Source: an uncultured Alistipes sp. (GTDB lineage: Bacteria > Bacteroidota > Bacteroidia > Bacteroidales > UBA932). Taken from it: a stretch of 20,390 nt of DNA. A model generated the notes under the pieces. It saw nothing but the letters and a program-made list of their open reading frames with translations, did not search any database and was not told the origin of the DNA. The DNA lies in assembly GCA_900544175.1 (NCBI GenBank), contig UQUN01000035.1, positions 1-20,390 of the forward strand. Reading direction: 5' to 3'. The position numbers and the translations under genes are program-made. This document shows positions 6,989 to 15,840 of the stretch, piece after piece (positions within the stretch are counted from its first letter, which is position 1; every line of letters begins with the position of its first letter).

Positions 6989-7624
6989 CTATCTTCGTAC
7001 TTTGCGGCCATGGAAATAGGTGTTGAACGCATCTTCGGCATAGCCGTCACGGGAGACCTTGAATGACGACGGTCTGGCACCGTCAACTATTTCTCCACGC
7101 CAGAATACGCGAAACGGGTCTTTGGCGTATCCCCAGCCCAAAAACTCGAAAGACATGGCATGAGCGTCATCCATTACACGTCCATTCCAATACACGTTGA
7201 ATGAATCCTTGGCGTACCCGTCTCCCAGAATCTCAAAACTGGACACATGGGCATCGGATATCTCCCGGCCTCTGAAGAATACCTCAAAATTGGTTTTATA
7301 GTAACCTCCACAGCAATTTCCATCATACTCAGGACGCAAGTGGACATAAGAATGATCCGCGGCAAACTCAGAGGAGACCTCGAATGATGACGGATCCACA
7401 TACTCCAGTACCTCGCCGAATCTGTAGACATGACAGCGGTCTTTTCCATAGCCATATCCGAGATCTACAAAAGTTGACGCATCGGCTCCGATTACAAATA
7501 CGTTCTCGTAATAGACATCTCCATCAAAGTCTACCTTATACGATCCGTAACGCTGCGCATGCAAAGAAAACGACACGGATATTGTCAGCACTGAGAGTAC
7601 GCATAGTCTGATACAGTGTCTCAT
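6989..7624 (-). CDS. Secreted DKNYY-type repeat protein
   Basis: Function unknown. The 211-residue protein begins with a signal peptide (about 1-23, cleavage near HA-Q) and is then almost wholly repeats. Units 42-70, 71-119, 120-148, 149-177 and 178-206 follow the pattern D-A-x-x-x-S-F-E-x-L-x-x-G-Y-A-K-D-x-F-x-V-Y-W-x-G, with a 29-residue period. The second unit carries a ~20-residue insertion with a C104-C105 pair. This matches the DKNYY family, thought to be extracytoplasmic beta-rich proteins. Translation should be strong: GGAGG (7633-7629) sits 4 bases before ATG, unusual in Bacteroidetes, where Shine-Dalgarno sites are rare. It is divergent from the fimbrial operon. Confidence 0.82.
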   Translation of the reverse strand: MRHCIRLCVLSVLTISVSFSLHAQRYGSYKVDFDGDVYYENVFVIGADASTFVDLGYGYGKDRCHVYRFGEVLEYVDPSSFEVSSEFAADHSYVHLRPEYDGNCCGGYYKTNFEVFFRGREISDAHVSSFEILGDGYAKDSFNVYWNGRVMDDAHAMSFEFLGWGYAKDPFRVFWRGEIVDGARPSSFKVSRDGYAEDAFNTYFHGRKVRR

Positions 7625-7746
7625 AGTTCCTCCATATTTTTTTCATGAAATAATCCTGCAAATTAGATGCCTGCAAAATTTGAACCGCTATGGAAGAAAA
7701 ACTCCGAACCAGCTATGTCCTTTCTGGTCTCTGCTCACAGATTTTG

Positions 7747-7801
7747 CCACATCCGTATAATTTTCGCTATTGGACTTCGAATTATACGGATGTGGTTTTT
7801 T
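7747..7801. repeat. Perfect 16-bp inverted repeat with T-tract between divergent DKNYY and fimbrial genes
   Basis: CCACATCCGTATAATT (7747-7762) is the exact inverse complement of AATTATACGGATGTGG (7780-7795). The loop is 17 bases and six T residues follow (7796-7801). On the plus strand it looks like an intrinsic terminator, yet no plus-strand gene lies upstream. The T-tract also overlaps the -33 region of the fimbrial promoter candidate. It could be an insulator, an attenuator if the true promoter is further upstream, or a dimeric operator. Confidence 0.8.
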
Positions 7802-7827
7802 ATCCTCACCTTACTCTTCTACTTTTG
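7796..7827 (+). promoter_or_regulatory. Candidate promoter of the fimbrial operon
   Basis: TACTTTTG (7820-7827) matches TAnnTTTG. The -33 position, 19 bp upstream, is a run of T (7796-7801) rather than a clean TTTG. The predicted start is near 7834, giving a leader of about 50 bases to the ATG at 7883. Confidence 0.45.
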
Positions 7828-7882
7828 CACCCGGAAGCCGTCCCTGGCAGTTGAAGATTTAACCCAAAAAATAAAACACACA

Positions 7883-8947
7883 ATGAACAGACTTTTTTTC
7901 AACTATTCTGTCAGGGCACTGTCCCTGCTTGCACTCATCGGCTTCGTTTCATGTGAGCCTCAAGACTGTACGGACTGCGAAGAAGAAGGACTTCCTGCCA
8001 CATTAGTGCTGACATTGGAGAGCACAGGCACAAAAAGCACAACTACACAGACAGATGATGAGGACAACTGTGTCAACCTTCTGGACGTGTATATATTCAA
8101 TGCAGGAGAAAGCAGCTCTTCAGGGTACGGACAACTCGACGCCTATCAGAGATTTGAAGGCAGCACAGGCGAGATCAGACTGACAACAACCACCGGCCCC
8201 AAGAAAATCTGCGTAATCGTCAATCCTAAAGAGAACATGACTTCCTCAGGCGTGACAAACCTGGACTCATTCAAGAAAATGGTAACCAGCCTGACTCTTG
8301 AACAGACAGGTGACCTGACCATGTATGGAGAGACAGATGCCGTACTCAGCACCGAATCTTCAGTGTCCGTGGCCGTATCAAGATTCATATCCAGAATCAC
8401 TGTCTCGTCCATCAGGACAGACTTCAGCGGCACTCCTTATGAAGGGATGACGCTTACAGACTGCAAGCTCTATCTCATCAACGTACACAATGAAAAATCC
8501 ATCCACGACGGCGCGGATTCTCCGACACAGACAGTCTTCAATGACCGGCAGCTCATGGAGAGCGATCTGGAGAAAATGATTCAGAGCGACCTTCTTGCCG
8601 ACAATATAAGCGCAGCCATAGGAGATGAAGGATACAGTACCCCGCATTACCTGTACTGCTATGCCAATGAGACCAGTACAGTAGAAGACTGCACGATGGC
8701 CGTGCTGGAAGCCGTACTCAACGGCAATGTGTACTACTACCCCATACCTGTCAATCAGACAGGATACGGATATCAGGACGAGAACGGGCATCACGGCATA
8801 AGGCGCAACACACAATACTCATACAGCATTACCGTTACAAGACCAGGCTCTACAGTGCCATACGAGCCAGTGGAGCAGAGCGCTGTAGTGCTCACAGTCA
8901 ATGTGGATCCGTGGAACGTGATTCCTGAATTCAACAAAGTATTCTGA
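7883..8947 (+). CDS. Fimbrillin, FimA/Mfa1-type major shaft subunit (lipoprotein precursor)
   Basis: Probable polymerising subunit of type V (Bacteroidales) fimbriae on the cell surface. The 354-residue precursor starts at the ATG at 7883; earlier in-frame ATGs lie in the hairpin region and would destroy the signal peptide. A lipoprotein signal ends in GFVSC with C24, followed by an acidic stretch that could act as a surface-export signal. Family features are the N-terminal beta-sandwich with a basic site (STGTKST) where a trypsin-like protease could free the donor groove, the VSRFISRI segment, GIRRNTQYSYSITVTRPGS, and the C-terminal strand VLTVNVDPWNVIP with its conserved tryptophan. It lies 16 bases ahead of the anchor gene. 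FimA-type subunits vary strongly, so the exact class is uncertain. Confidence 0.87.
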   Translation: MNRLFFNYSVRALSLLALIGFVSCEPQDCTDCEEEGLPATLVLTLESTGTKSTTTQTDDEDNCVNLLDVYIFNAGESSSSGYGQLDAYQRFEGSTGEIRLTTTTGPKKICVIVNPKENMTSSGVTNLDSFKKMVTSLTLEQTGDLTMYGETDAVLSTESSVSVAVSRFISRITVSSIRTDFSGTPYEGMTLTDCKLYLINVHNEKSIHDGADSPTQTVFNDRQLMESDLEKMIQSDLLADNISAAIGDEGYSTPHYLYCYANETSTVEDCTMAVLEAVLNGNVYYYPIPVNQTGYGYQDENGHHGIRRNTQYSYSITVTRPGSTVPYEPVEQSAVVLTVNVDPWNVIPEFNKVF

Positions 8948-8963
8948 ATTCAATAATTACAGA

Positions 8964-9758
8964 ATGAGACGGAACATCATACCGGCAGTGCTGATACTGG
9001 CAGCCGTTGTTCAGTCCTGCATTCTGGAAGACAGAAGCGGTTGTCCGTCATACTTGACACTCGACTTCTCGGAAACGCCTGACTCGGTATCTCATATACA
9101 TCTTATCATCAAGCAAGTGAACGGAAGGCTCCTGTCCGACACACTGTACAGACGGGACTTTGACTCAGTATATGAGATACCCGTCATGCGCGGAAGAACC
9201 GAGATAGCCGCATTCGGCAACATCAAGTCCATGCAGTACGACGGAGGATACAGAACAACGACAGGCAATGCCGCCGACAATCTATACACATGCTTTTTCC
9301 CTGCAGTTTATGAGAGCGATCTGAGTTCGGATACCGTAACGCTTCACAAAAGCTGCATCGGACTTTACATAAAAGTAATCGGTGACATAGTCGAAAGGAC
9401 CTACACCGTCATCGAGTCAAGTTCGGTCGGCTACAGTCTGTCAGGAGGAATTCTCGAAGGACAGTTCCGGCACATACCGGAACCGGAACCGTCTCAGGCA
9501 AATCAGGACAGACCTGCCAGAGAATACAGGTCAAGAGTCACCCGCCAGAAGAACCCCGACCTTACACTTGCGGTGCATGCTGACAACGGAAAATGCATCA
9601 AGCGGCTCAACCTTTCTGCGATCCTGGACGAAAACGGCATATACATGTGCGATCCGGAACTGGAAGACCTTTACATTTCCGTAGACATTGACCGGGCATT
9701 GCTTACAATAAGTCCTGAGGACTGGACTGACACTGGATTAATCGAAATTACAATTTGA
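8964..9758 (+). CDS. FimB/Mfa2-family fimbrial anchor lipoprotein
   Basis: Probable outer-membrane anchor that ends the fimbrial shaft and controls its length. At 264 residues it is slightly short for the family. A lipoprotein signal ends at C19 (VVQSC). The segment EDRSGCPSYLTLDFS just after it is the diagnostic FimB/Mfa2 opening, with a second cysteine at the same place as in family members. Two beta domains follow, with RGRTEIAAFGN and the final DWTDTGLIEITI resembling family strands. It follows the fimbrillin by 16 bases and precedes the tip gene by 2, so one operon is likely. Confidence 0.86.
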   Translation: MRRNIIPAVLILAAVVQSCILEDRSGCPSYLTLDFSETPDSVSHIHLIIKQVNGRLLSDTLYRRDFDSVYEIPVMRGRTEIAAFGNIKSMQYDGGYRTTTGNAADNLYTCFFPAVYESDLSSDTVTLHKSCIGLYIKVIGDIVERTYTVIESSSVGYSLSGGILEGQFRHIPEPEPSQANQDRPAREYRSRVTRQKNPDLTLAVHADNGKCIKRLNLSAILDENGIYMCDPELEDLYISVDIDRALLTISPEDWTDTGLIEITI

Positions 9759-9760
9759 AT

Positions 9761-12265
9761 ATGCGAATAGGATTTTCACCTTACCTGCTTCTGTGCGCGG
9801 CAATCTCATGCAGTGAGGGTCTTGACAAGTTTCCAGGCAACACTTCCGGAGACCTGACAATCAAGCTGAACGTACAGGAGACAGCCGTAACCAGATCCGG
9901 CGGCCAGACAAGCGATGTGGCCGTCAATGATCTCAATGTATTCCTGTATGACGGGAACGGCTCGCTGTACTACACTATGTACTCGAAGACTCCTGGAAAC
10001 GAAATCCAGATAAAGTTAGATCCGGATGAGCGCTACACCCTGTACATGACTGCCAATTCCGGTGATATGACAAAGAATGGGACGATTCTGAACGAGAATG
10101 GTATGAAAGAACTGATATGGAGCCTTCCGGAGTCCGGAAACAAGCCGATAACAGAAAACGGATGCCTGCCGATGTCCGGCATGGCTGTACTTGAGCCCGG
10201 GAAGTATGGAAGCACCGTGGATTTCAGCCTTACACGCCTCGTTTCCAAATTCAGGCTGATAATCGACACCACCGGACTGAGCGGAGATGTCTCCTGCTTC
10301 AAAGTCACAGAAGTTAACATCCGCAACATGAACATGCGAACAGGCTATTTCAAGACCATCGAAGCCAATTCCGCAGATGACATCGCAGAGACTGGTGCAA
10401 CAGTATCCGGTGACGAACTGAAAGAAATCTACAGCGACGGTATCGACATTTTCATCACCGAGAACATCCACGGTGACCTGCTTTCCGGAAATACCGATGA
10501 GAAAAGCCACATTCCCCCATCCCCGTTCGACAGACTTTGCACATACGTGGAGATAAAGGTTGATTACCGTAACCGGGAACAATACAACGACAATCTGACA
10601 TACCGGTATTATCTGCATGACGGACATGACCTGGACAATTTTGATATCCACCGCAATACAATGTACACATGCAGGACCGTTTTCACAGGCACCGGCATCA
10701 ACGAAGATTCCTGGAGGATAGACGCATCAGGAATGAAAGACCTTGTAACCTCAGTGACAGTCTCTCCTAAAATACTTGACATAATTTACCATGACAGGAA
10801 ATACATGCTTACTGCCGACATTCTTCCACTGTCTGCCGAGAACAAGAATGTTGTCTGGGCATCCCTGAACGAGCACATTGCAAAGGTAAGTCCTGCCGGG
10901 GAGGTAACACCTGTCGGTGACGGAAGCACATCCGTCACCGCTACTGCGGCTGACGGCAGCGGTGTCTCCGACACAGCCGTTGTCAACGTATACATACATT
11001 CAAAAGATATCGCCATAACCAATGCCCAGAACGTATATTATCCATATTACAGCGATCCATGGACAGTTGAATACGAGACCAGACCGGAAGGCATCCCTGT
11101 ACTGGAGCTTGAATTAATGGACGGTACTCCAGGAAGCGCCACTATGGAAAACGGTGTTGTCCATTTCCACAATCCTCTTGGAGAACAAGAAAATATCGGC
11201 AGATACAAACTGAAGGCGTCGATATACGATATGAGCGACTCGGTCATATTCAATGTGTCCGCAGGCAGAATAAAGATCGGTAATCACATGGAGACCATCT
11301 ATGGAGGGTCCTCCGTAAGACTTTCACTGGAAGACATACATCCTGAAAACGCGGCCTACGCATGGAAGTCCATGAACCCTGAAATCGCATCCATATCCGA
11401 AGACGGGACCGTCACACCTTTGCAAACAGGTGAATGCACCATCATGGCCATAAGCGAGACCGGTGCACGGGACCAGGTGACACTTCTTATCAAATCTCCT
11501 GTCTCTGCTTCCATTGAAGGGGACAACAAAATCGTCAACACATCCGGAATCAATCCGGAAGGAGGCGACTGGAGCAGTTTCAACAGAACCCTGCGTATAA
11601 ATCTGTCAAACATCAATGACACTGATGTAACATGGGAGATCAAAGATGCAGAAGGCAATATCACTGACGAGCTCTGCATTTCTGAGGACTGCACACTTTC
11701 CATATGCAGTGCTTCGGCAAATGGAGAATACCGTATCAGAGGATGGGACAGCCAGAGACTTTTCTGCACGGAGGAAATAACTGTCGAAGTATACAACCTC
11801 GTAGAATTTCAGTTAGGACTTGAATCATATTCAACAGCTATGGCAAGTATAGGGGGTGTTGGATTAGGTATGCGGTACAGTGTCTACCTGACCACTATGT
11901 GGACACTGGACTCATGGCTGTCCATGACAACATCCGAACAGACAATGTTCCAGAGTGATGATGCTGAAATTGTAGCGTGGCACAGGATGTGTGACATATA
12001 CTACAATATCGGAATATACGGAGAACCTTGCAGATATATAGCCAACTTCAATCCCGGACTCGGGGTTACGGACAACGGCGTTCTGGCAGATCTGGAAGGA
12101 AAGATGCCATGTGTGCTGCGTTGCAATCCGTTTGACAATGTAGTGGAAGGGAATATCGGCGCATACTACATATTCGAGAATGCACCGGAGGATGCCAGGT
12201 CATACTTCTTTGTCAAACTGAAGAACGAACAGTTCTTCAACCGGGAGGAATACCTGCTGGAATAA
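9761..12265 (+). CDS. Large fimbrial tip/adhesin candidate with Ig-like (Big_2) domains
   Basis: Probable minor fimbrial component at the tip. The 834-residue lipoprotein starts at ATG 9761; a TTG six bases earlier is unlikely. The lipobox-like LLCAAISC ends at C17. Residues ~20-325 resemble a FimA/Mfa-type two-domain fimbrillin (TIKLNVQETAVTRSGG with a possible Arg cleavage site; NTMYTCRTVF near 310). Two bacterial Ig-like domains follow, at ~328-415 (VTVSP...VVWASLNEHIAKVSPAGEV) and ~503-584 (YAWKSMNPEIASISEDGTV), then a third beta-rich segment and a C-terminal ~150 residues I do not recognise. Such modular extensions are common in adhesins. Its stop lies one base from the convergent rlmB stop. 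Ligand unknown. Confidence 0.82.
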   Translation: MRIGFSPYLLLCAAISCSEGLDKFPGNTSGDLTIKLNVQETAVTRSGGQTSDVAVNDLNVFLYDGNGSLYYTMYSKTPGNEIQIKLDPDERYTLYMTANSGDMTKNGTILNENGMKELIWSLPESGNKPITENGCLPMSGMAVLEPGKYGSTVDFSLTRLVSKFRLIIDTTGLSGDVSCFKVTEVNIRNMNMRTGYFKTIEANSADDIAETGATVSGDELKEIYSDGIDIFITENIHGDLLSGNTDEKSHIPPSPFDRLCTYVEIKVDYRNREQYNDNLTYRYYLHDGHDLDNFDIHRNTMYTCRTVFTGTGINEDSWRIDASGMKDLVTSVTVSPKILDIIYHDRKYMLTADILPLSAENKNVVWASLNEHIAKVSPAGEVTPVGDGSTSVTATAADGSGVSDTAVVNVYIHSKDIAITNAQNVYYPYYSDPWTVEYETRPEGIPVLELELMDGTPGSATMENGVVHFHNPLGEQENIGRYKLKASIYDMSDSVIFNVSAGRIKIGNHMETIYGGSSVRLSLEDIHPENAAYAWKSMNPEIASISEDGTVTPLQTGECTIMAISETGARDQVTLLIKSPVSASIEGDNKIVNTSGINPEGGDWSSFNRTLRINLSNINDTDVTWEIKDAEGNITDELCISEDCTLSICSASANGEYRIRGWDSQRLFCTEEITVEVYNLVEFQLGLESYSTAMASIGGVGLGMRYSVYLTTMWTLDSWLSMTTSEQTMFQSDDAEIVAWHRMCDIYYNIGIYGEPCRYIANFNPGLGVTDNGVLADLEGKMPCVLRCNPFDNVVEGNIGAYYIFENAPEDARSYFFVKLKNEQFFNREEYLLE

Positions 12266-12266
12266 G

Positions 12267-13022
12267 TCAGCCAAGTCTCTGGCGGACTGCCTCGAACAGC
12301 ACAATCGAAGTGGCCACCGAGACATTAAGTGAACTGATATCGCCCCGCATGGGTATCCTGGCCTGTCTGTCACAGAGTGCCAGAACAGAGTTGGAGACAC
12401 CCTTGCCTTCAGAGCCCATGACTATTGCCATGGGCTTTTTCATATCCACTTCGTAAATAAGCCTCTCCGCTTTCTCTGTAGCCGCGATTACTTGGAATCC
12501 TCTCTCCTTGAGATAATACAGAGGAATCCGCAGGTTCTTGCACTTTGAAACTCCTATACGCAACAATGCTCCTGCAGATGCCTTGACTCCATCAGCGTTG
12601 ATTGCCGCACCGCCCTTGGCTGGAAGGATTATTCCGGAAGCTCCGGCACACTCCGCACTGCGGGCTACCGCTCCGAGATTGCGCACATCACTCACCCCGT
12701 CGAGCAGCACGAAAATGGGAGCCTGATCCTTTTGCAAGGCCCTCTCCACCATTTCTTCCAAAGGAATATAATCTATCTGCGGCAGATATGCCACCACACC
12801 CTGGTTCCTGCCGTTCCTGAAACGAGCGAGCCTCTCCGCGGGCACGAACTGGAATGGTATGCCGCGGCTGTCCAGCTCAGTAAGAAGCTGACGGAACTGC
12901 TGCCCCTCCAGCCCTTGCCTGAGCAGCACCTTTTCTATCTGCCTTCCGGACAGCACGGCCTCCAATACGGGATGCATCCCGTAGAGGTGATAAGACGTAT
13001 CTTTCTTTTCTGAATTCTCCAT
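12267..13022 (-). CDS. rlmB: 23S rRNA 2'-O-methyltransferase RlmB (SpoU/TrmH family)
   Basis: Methylates a ribose in 23S rRNA (G2251 in E. coli), using S-adenosylmethionine in a knotted SPOUT fold. The 251-residue protein has the N-terminal substrate-binding domain (YGMHPVLEAV, residues ~13-22, and GRNQGVVAYL) and the catalytic domain with the three SpoU motifs: NLGAVARSAE, IVMGSEGKGVS and SSLNVSVATSIVLFE. Other TrmH-family sites are possible, but the N-terminal domain favours RlmB. It is the last gene of the tatA-tatC-ABC-F block, 30 bases after the ABC-F gene. Confidence 0.92.
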   Translation of the reverse strand: MENSEKKDTSYHLYGMHPVLEAVLSGRQIEKVLLRQGLEGQQFRQLLTELDSRGIPFQFVPAERLARFRNGRNQGVVAYLPQIDYIPLEEMVERALQKDQAPIFVLLDGVSDVRNLGAVARSAECAGASGIILPAKGGAAINADGVKASAGALLRIGVSKCKNLRIPLYYLKERGFQVIAATEKAERLIYEVDMKKPMAIVMGSEGKGVSNSVLALCDRQARIPMRGDISSLNVSVATSIVLFEAVRQRLG

Positions 13023-13052
13023 ATTCCGATATTATTGTGATTAATCTACATA

Positions 13053-15017
13053 TCAACCGTTAAGCTCCATCCATTCCTCCATCGTGCGGTCCAGTGTCCT
13101 TTTGAGCTCCAGGTACTCGCGGGTCAGTCTGTCTATGTCCGTATCAGCAGCTGGAGCGGCCAGAACTTTCTCCAGTTCCTTCATCTGAGTCTCGATGTCG
13201 GCTATCTTTTTCTCGCAGCTCTCGATACGCTTCTGTTTGCGACGCAGTTCCTTCTGCTCCTGAAAAGAAAGAGCGGAGGCGGTAGATGAAGCCCCGCCCC
13301 GTGCAGATTGTCCTGAGGCAGATGGCTGTACAGACTTCGAGGCATTTCCTGACGGCCGGGAAGACCGCTCCAGGTCCTGCAGGTTCTCTATGCGCCGCTT
13401 CTCTATGAAATCCCGCACTCCTCCGAGGTATTCCTTCACCGTTCCGTCGCGGAACTCATAGACCTTGTCTACCAGCCCGTCAAGGAAGTCCCTGTCGTGA
13501 GATACTATGACCAACGTCCCGTCATAACGCTTAAGAGCCTGCTTCAGCACGTCCTTGGAACGTATGTCCATGTGGTTGGTCGGCTCGTCGAGGGCCAGCA
13601 GGTTGTACGGGTGCAGTATCAGCTTGGCCATGGCCAGACGGGAACGCTCGCCTCCGCTGAGTACCGCCACCTTCTTGTCCACATCCTCTCCCCTGAACAG
13701 AAATGCCCCGAGGATATCCCGCAGCTTAGTGCGGATATCGCCCACGGCCACCTTGTCAAGAGTCTCGTAGACCGTATCGTTCCTGTCCAGAACATCCTCC
13801 TGGTTCTGGGCATAGTAGCCAAGAGCCACATTGTATCCGAGGGATGCCGAGCCTGCTATGGGCCGCAGCTCCCCGGTGATATATTTCATCATGGTACTCT
13901 TTCCCTCTCCATTGCGGCCTACAAAGGCCACTTTCTCTCCCCTTTCCACTGTCAGGTCTATGTCCGTGAAGACCACCTTCGGACTACCTGAACCGTCACG
14001 TGACTGATAGCCTCCGGTAAGGGCCTTGGCTTGAAAGACGATCTGTCCCGAGCGGGGAGCCGGCGGGAACTTGACATTCAAGGCGGAATTGTCCTCCTGA
14101 TCTATCTCTATCCGCTCAAGTTTGTCGAGAGCCTTTATGCGGGACTGCACCTGATTGCTCTTGGTAGGCTTGTAGCGGAATCGCTCTATGAACTCCTCGG
14201 TTTTCTCGATCATCCGCTGCTGGTTCTCGTAAGCGGCCCTCTGCTGCTCCATCCTCTCGCGGCGCAGCTCCACGTACTTGGAATACGGAACCTTGTAATC
14301 GTATATATGCCCGAGTACAATCTCCACCGTCCTGGTAGTCACACGGTCCAGAAAGCGACGGTCATGGGATATCAACACTACCGAGCCACGGTAACCGTAG
14401 AGATAGTCTTCCAGCCACTGGATCGACTCGATGTCCAGATGGTTCGTCGGCTCGTCCAGCAACAGCACATCCGGCTTCGTAAGCAGGACCTTGGCCAACT
14501 CCACACGCATGTTCCAGCCCTGGGAAAAAGTGCTGCGCTGGCGTCCCAGCTCGTTTTTCTTGAATCCCAGACCGACCAAAGTCTTTTCAGCCAGCACGGC
14601 AGGTGACTCTGACTGGGCCATGGCCAGCTTGTCATTGAGGTCGTTCAGCTCCTCAATCAGCCGATGGTAGGCCGCTGACTCGTAGTCAGTCCTCTCCCCT
14701 AACTCCCGGCTTATCTCCTCCACCCTCTCATTCATGGTGAAATGGTCGGCGAACACGGACATGGCGGCCTCGATGACCGTAGTGTCCTTCGAATAAGTCA
14801 TTATCTGGGGCAGGTAGCCCACCGTCTGCTCCTTAGGCTTCATGATCGAACCGGAAGTAGGACGATCCACCCCGGCAATGAGTTTCAGAATAGTACTCTT
14901 GCCGGCTCCGTTCTTGCCGACAAGGGCTATGTGCTCCCCGTCGCTGACGTGGAAGCTGATGTCGTCCAGAAGGGTATATCCCCCGAACGCTACTGTGAGA
15001 TTGTTTATCGAAATCAT
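13053..15017 (-). CDS. ABC-F family ATPase (ribosome-associated, Uup/YkpA-like)
   Basis: Soluble twin ATPase thought to act on the ribosome; it has no membrane domains, and resistance or translation-factor roles are possible. The 654 residues contain two ABC modules. The first has Walker A GKNGAGKST (34-42) and DEPTNHLD; the second has GRNGEGKST, a normal LSGGERSR signature and DEPTNHMD. The linker between modules has the P-site-tRNA-interaction character (FIERFRYKPTKSNQVQSRIKAL). A charged coiled coil forms the C-terminal ~100 residues. The first module's signature reads FSQGWNMR, where the usual FSGGW has glutamine at the second glycine. It overlaps tatC by 4 bases and precedes rlmB by 30. 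Confidence 0.92.
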   Translation of the reverse strand: MISINNLTVAFGGYTLLDDISFHVSDGEHIALVGKNGAGKSTILKLIAGVDRPTSGSIMKPKEQTVGYLPQIMTYSKDTTVIEAAMSVFADHFTMNERVEEISRELGERTDYESAAYHRLIEELNDLNDKLAMAQSESPAVLAEKTLVGLGFKKNELGRQRSTFSQGWNMRVELAKVLLTKPDVLLLDEPTNHLDIESIQWLEDYLYGYRGSVVLISHDRRFLDRVTTRTVEIVLGHIYDYKVPYSKYVELRRERMEQQRAAYENQQRMIEKTEEFIERFRYKPTKSNQVQSRIKALDKLERIEIDQEDNSALNVKFPPAPRSGQIVFQAKALTGGYQSRDGSGSPKVVFTDIDLTVERGEKVAFVGRNGEGKSTMMKYITGELRPIAGSASLGYNVALGYYAQNQEDVLDRNDTVYETLDKVAVGDIRTKLRDILGAFLFRGEDVDKKVAVLSGGERSRLAMAKLILHPYNLLALDEPTNHMDIRSKDVLKQALKRYDGTLVIVSHDRDFLDGLVDKVYEFRDGTVKEYLGGVRDFIEKRRIENLQDLERSSRPSGNASKSVQPSASGQSARGGASSTASALSFQEQKELRRKQKRIESCEKKIADIETQMKELEKVLAAPAADTDIDRLTREYLELKRTLDRTMEEWMELNG

Positions 15018-15835
15018 TGTTTATCCGTTATCTGGGTTTGTGCAGGGTCATGGTCCTCCCTGCGAGTTTCGCTGCGACACAGTCTGATGGAGACCTCGTA
15101 AAGCATAGATATCGGCAATGCCACCAATATCATGGTAAATGCATCACCTGACGGAGTTATAATGGCAGACACCGCAAGGGCCACTACTACTGCGTACTTT
15201 CGGAAACGCCTTAGCATCTGTCTGTTGACAATACCTATCCGGGACAGCATGTAAGCTAAGGCGGGCAGTTCGAAGACCACTCCCATGATAAGGTTCATTT
15301 TCAGGAACATCCCGATGTAGGAGCCGAGCGATATCTGGTTGGTCACCGACTCACTCACCTGATAGGTCCCGAGGAACCTGAGAGTCAAAGGGAAGACCAT
15401 CACGTATCCGACAGCCAGCCCTATGTAGAACAGCAGTGAGGCCATGGAAAATGCCGCTTCGGCCGCCTTCTTTTCCCTGTCATACAGGGCCGGCCGCACG
15501 AAAAGCCATATCTGGTAAAGCAAAAACGGCAGGGCAACGATGACTGCCAACCAGAAGGCCATCCTGACATGGGTGAAGAACTGCGCGGCAAGATCGATGT
15601 TGACAAGAGTCACTGCAAACGGTTTCAATGCCGGCAGTCCTATCAGTGCCAGCAGGTCGTCCAGCCATCTGTACACAAAGAAATCATCTGTAAGGGGAGC
15701 CAGTACCACACCGTCAAAAACGATCTCCTTGCATAGAAAGAATACCACCATGAGGACAATAAGGACAGCAAAACTGCGGAAAATCACCTTCCGCAGCTCA
15801 TCCATATGCTCCCAGAATGTCATCTCTCCCGCCAC
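15014..15835 (-). CDS. tatC: Sec-independent protein translocase TatC
   Basis: Core receptor of the twin-arginine system, which exports folded proteins, often with cofactors, across the inner membrane. The 273 residues hold six hydrophobic segments and the N-terminal conserved cytoplasmic motif FWEHMDELRKVIFRS (residues 7-21), a HxxELR form of the TatC consensus. FFTHVRMAFWLAVIVALPFLLYQIW and the FELPA segment are further family hallmarks (first given by position, about 87-111). It lies 5 bases after tatA and overlaps the ABC-F start by 4. The C-terminal tail is charged and cytoplasmic. Confidence 0.95.
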   Translation of the reverse strand: MAGEMTFWEHMDELRKVIFRSFAVLIVLMVVFFLCKEIVFDGVVLAPLTDDFFVYRWLDDLLALIGLPALKPFAVTLVNIDLAAQFFTHVRMAFWLAVIVALPFLLYQIWLFVRPALYDREKKAAEAAFSMASLLFYIGLAVGYVMVFPLTLRFLGTYQVSESVTNQISLGSYIGMFLKMNLIMGVVFELPALAYMLSRIGIVNRQMLRRFRKYAVVVALAVSAIITPSGDAFTMILVALPISMLYEVSIRLCRSETRREDHDPAQTQITDKQ

Positions 15836-15840
15836 GTCCC

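Noticed and set aside
7747..7795. Phase-variable invertible promoter
   Set aside because: The arms are only 17 bases apart and no promoter lies between them; no invertase gene is in the window.
7667..7882. Longer start for the fimbrillin gene at 7667
   Set aside because: It would read through the hairpin and promoter region and bury the lipoprotein signal that begins at 7883.
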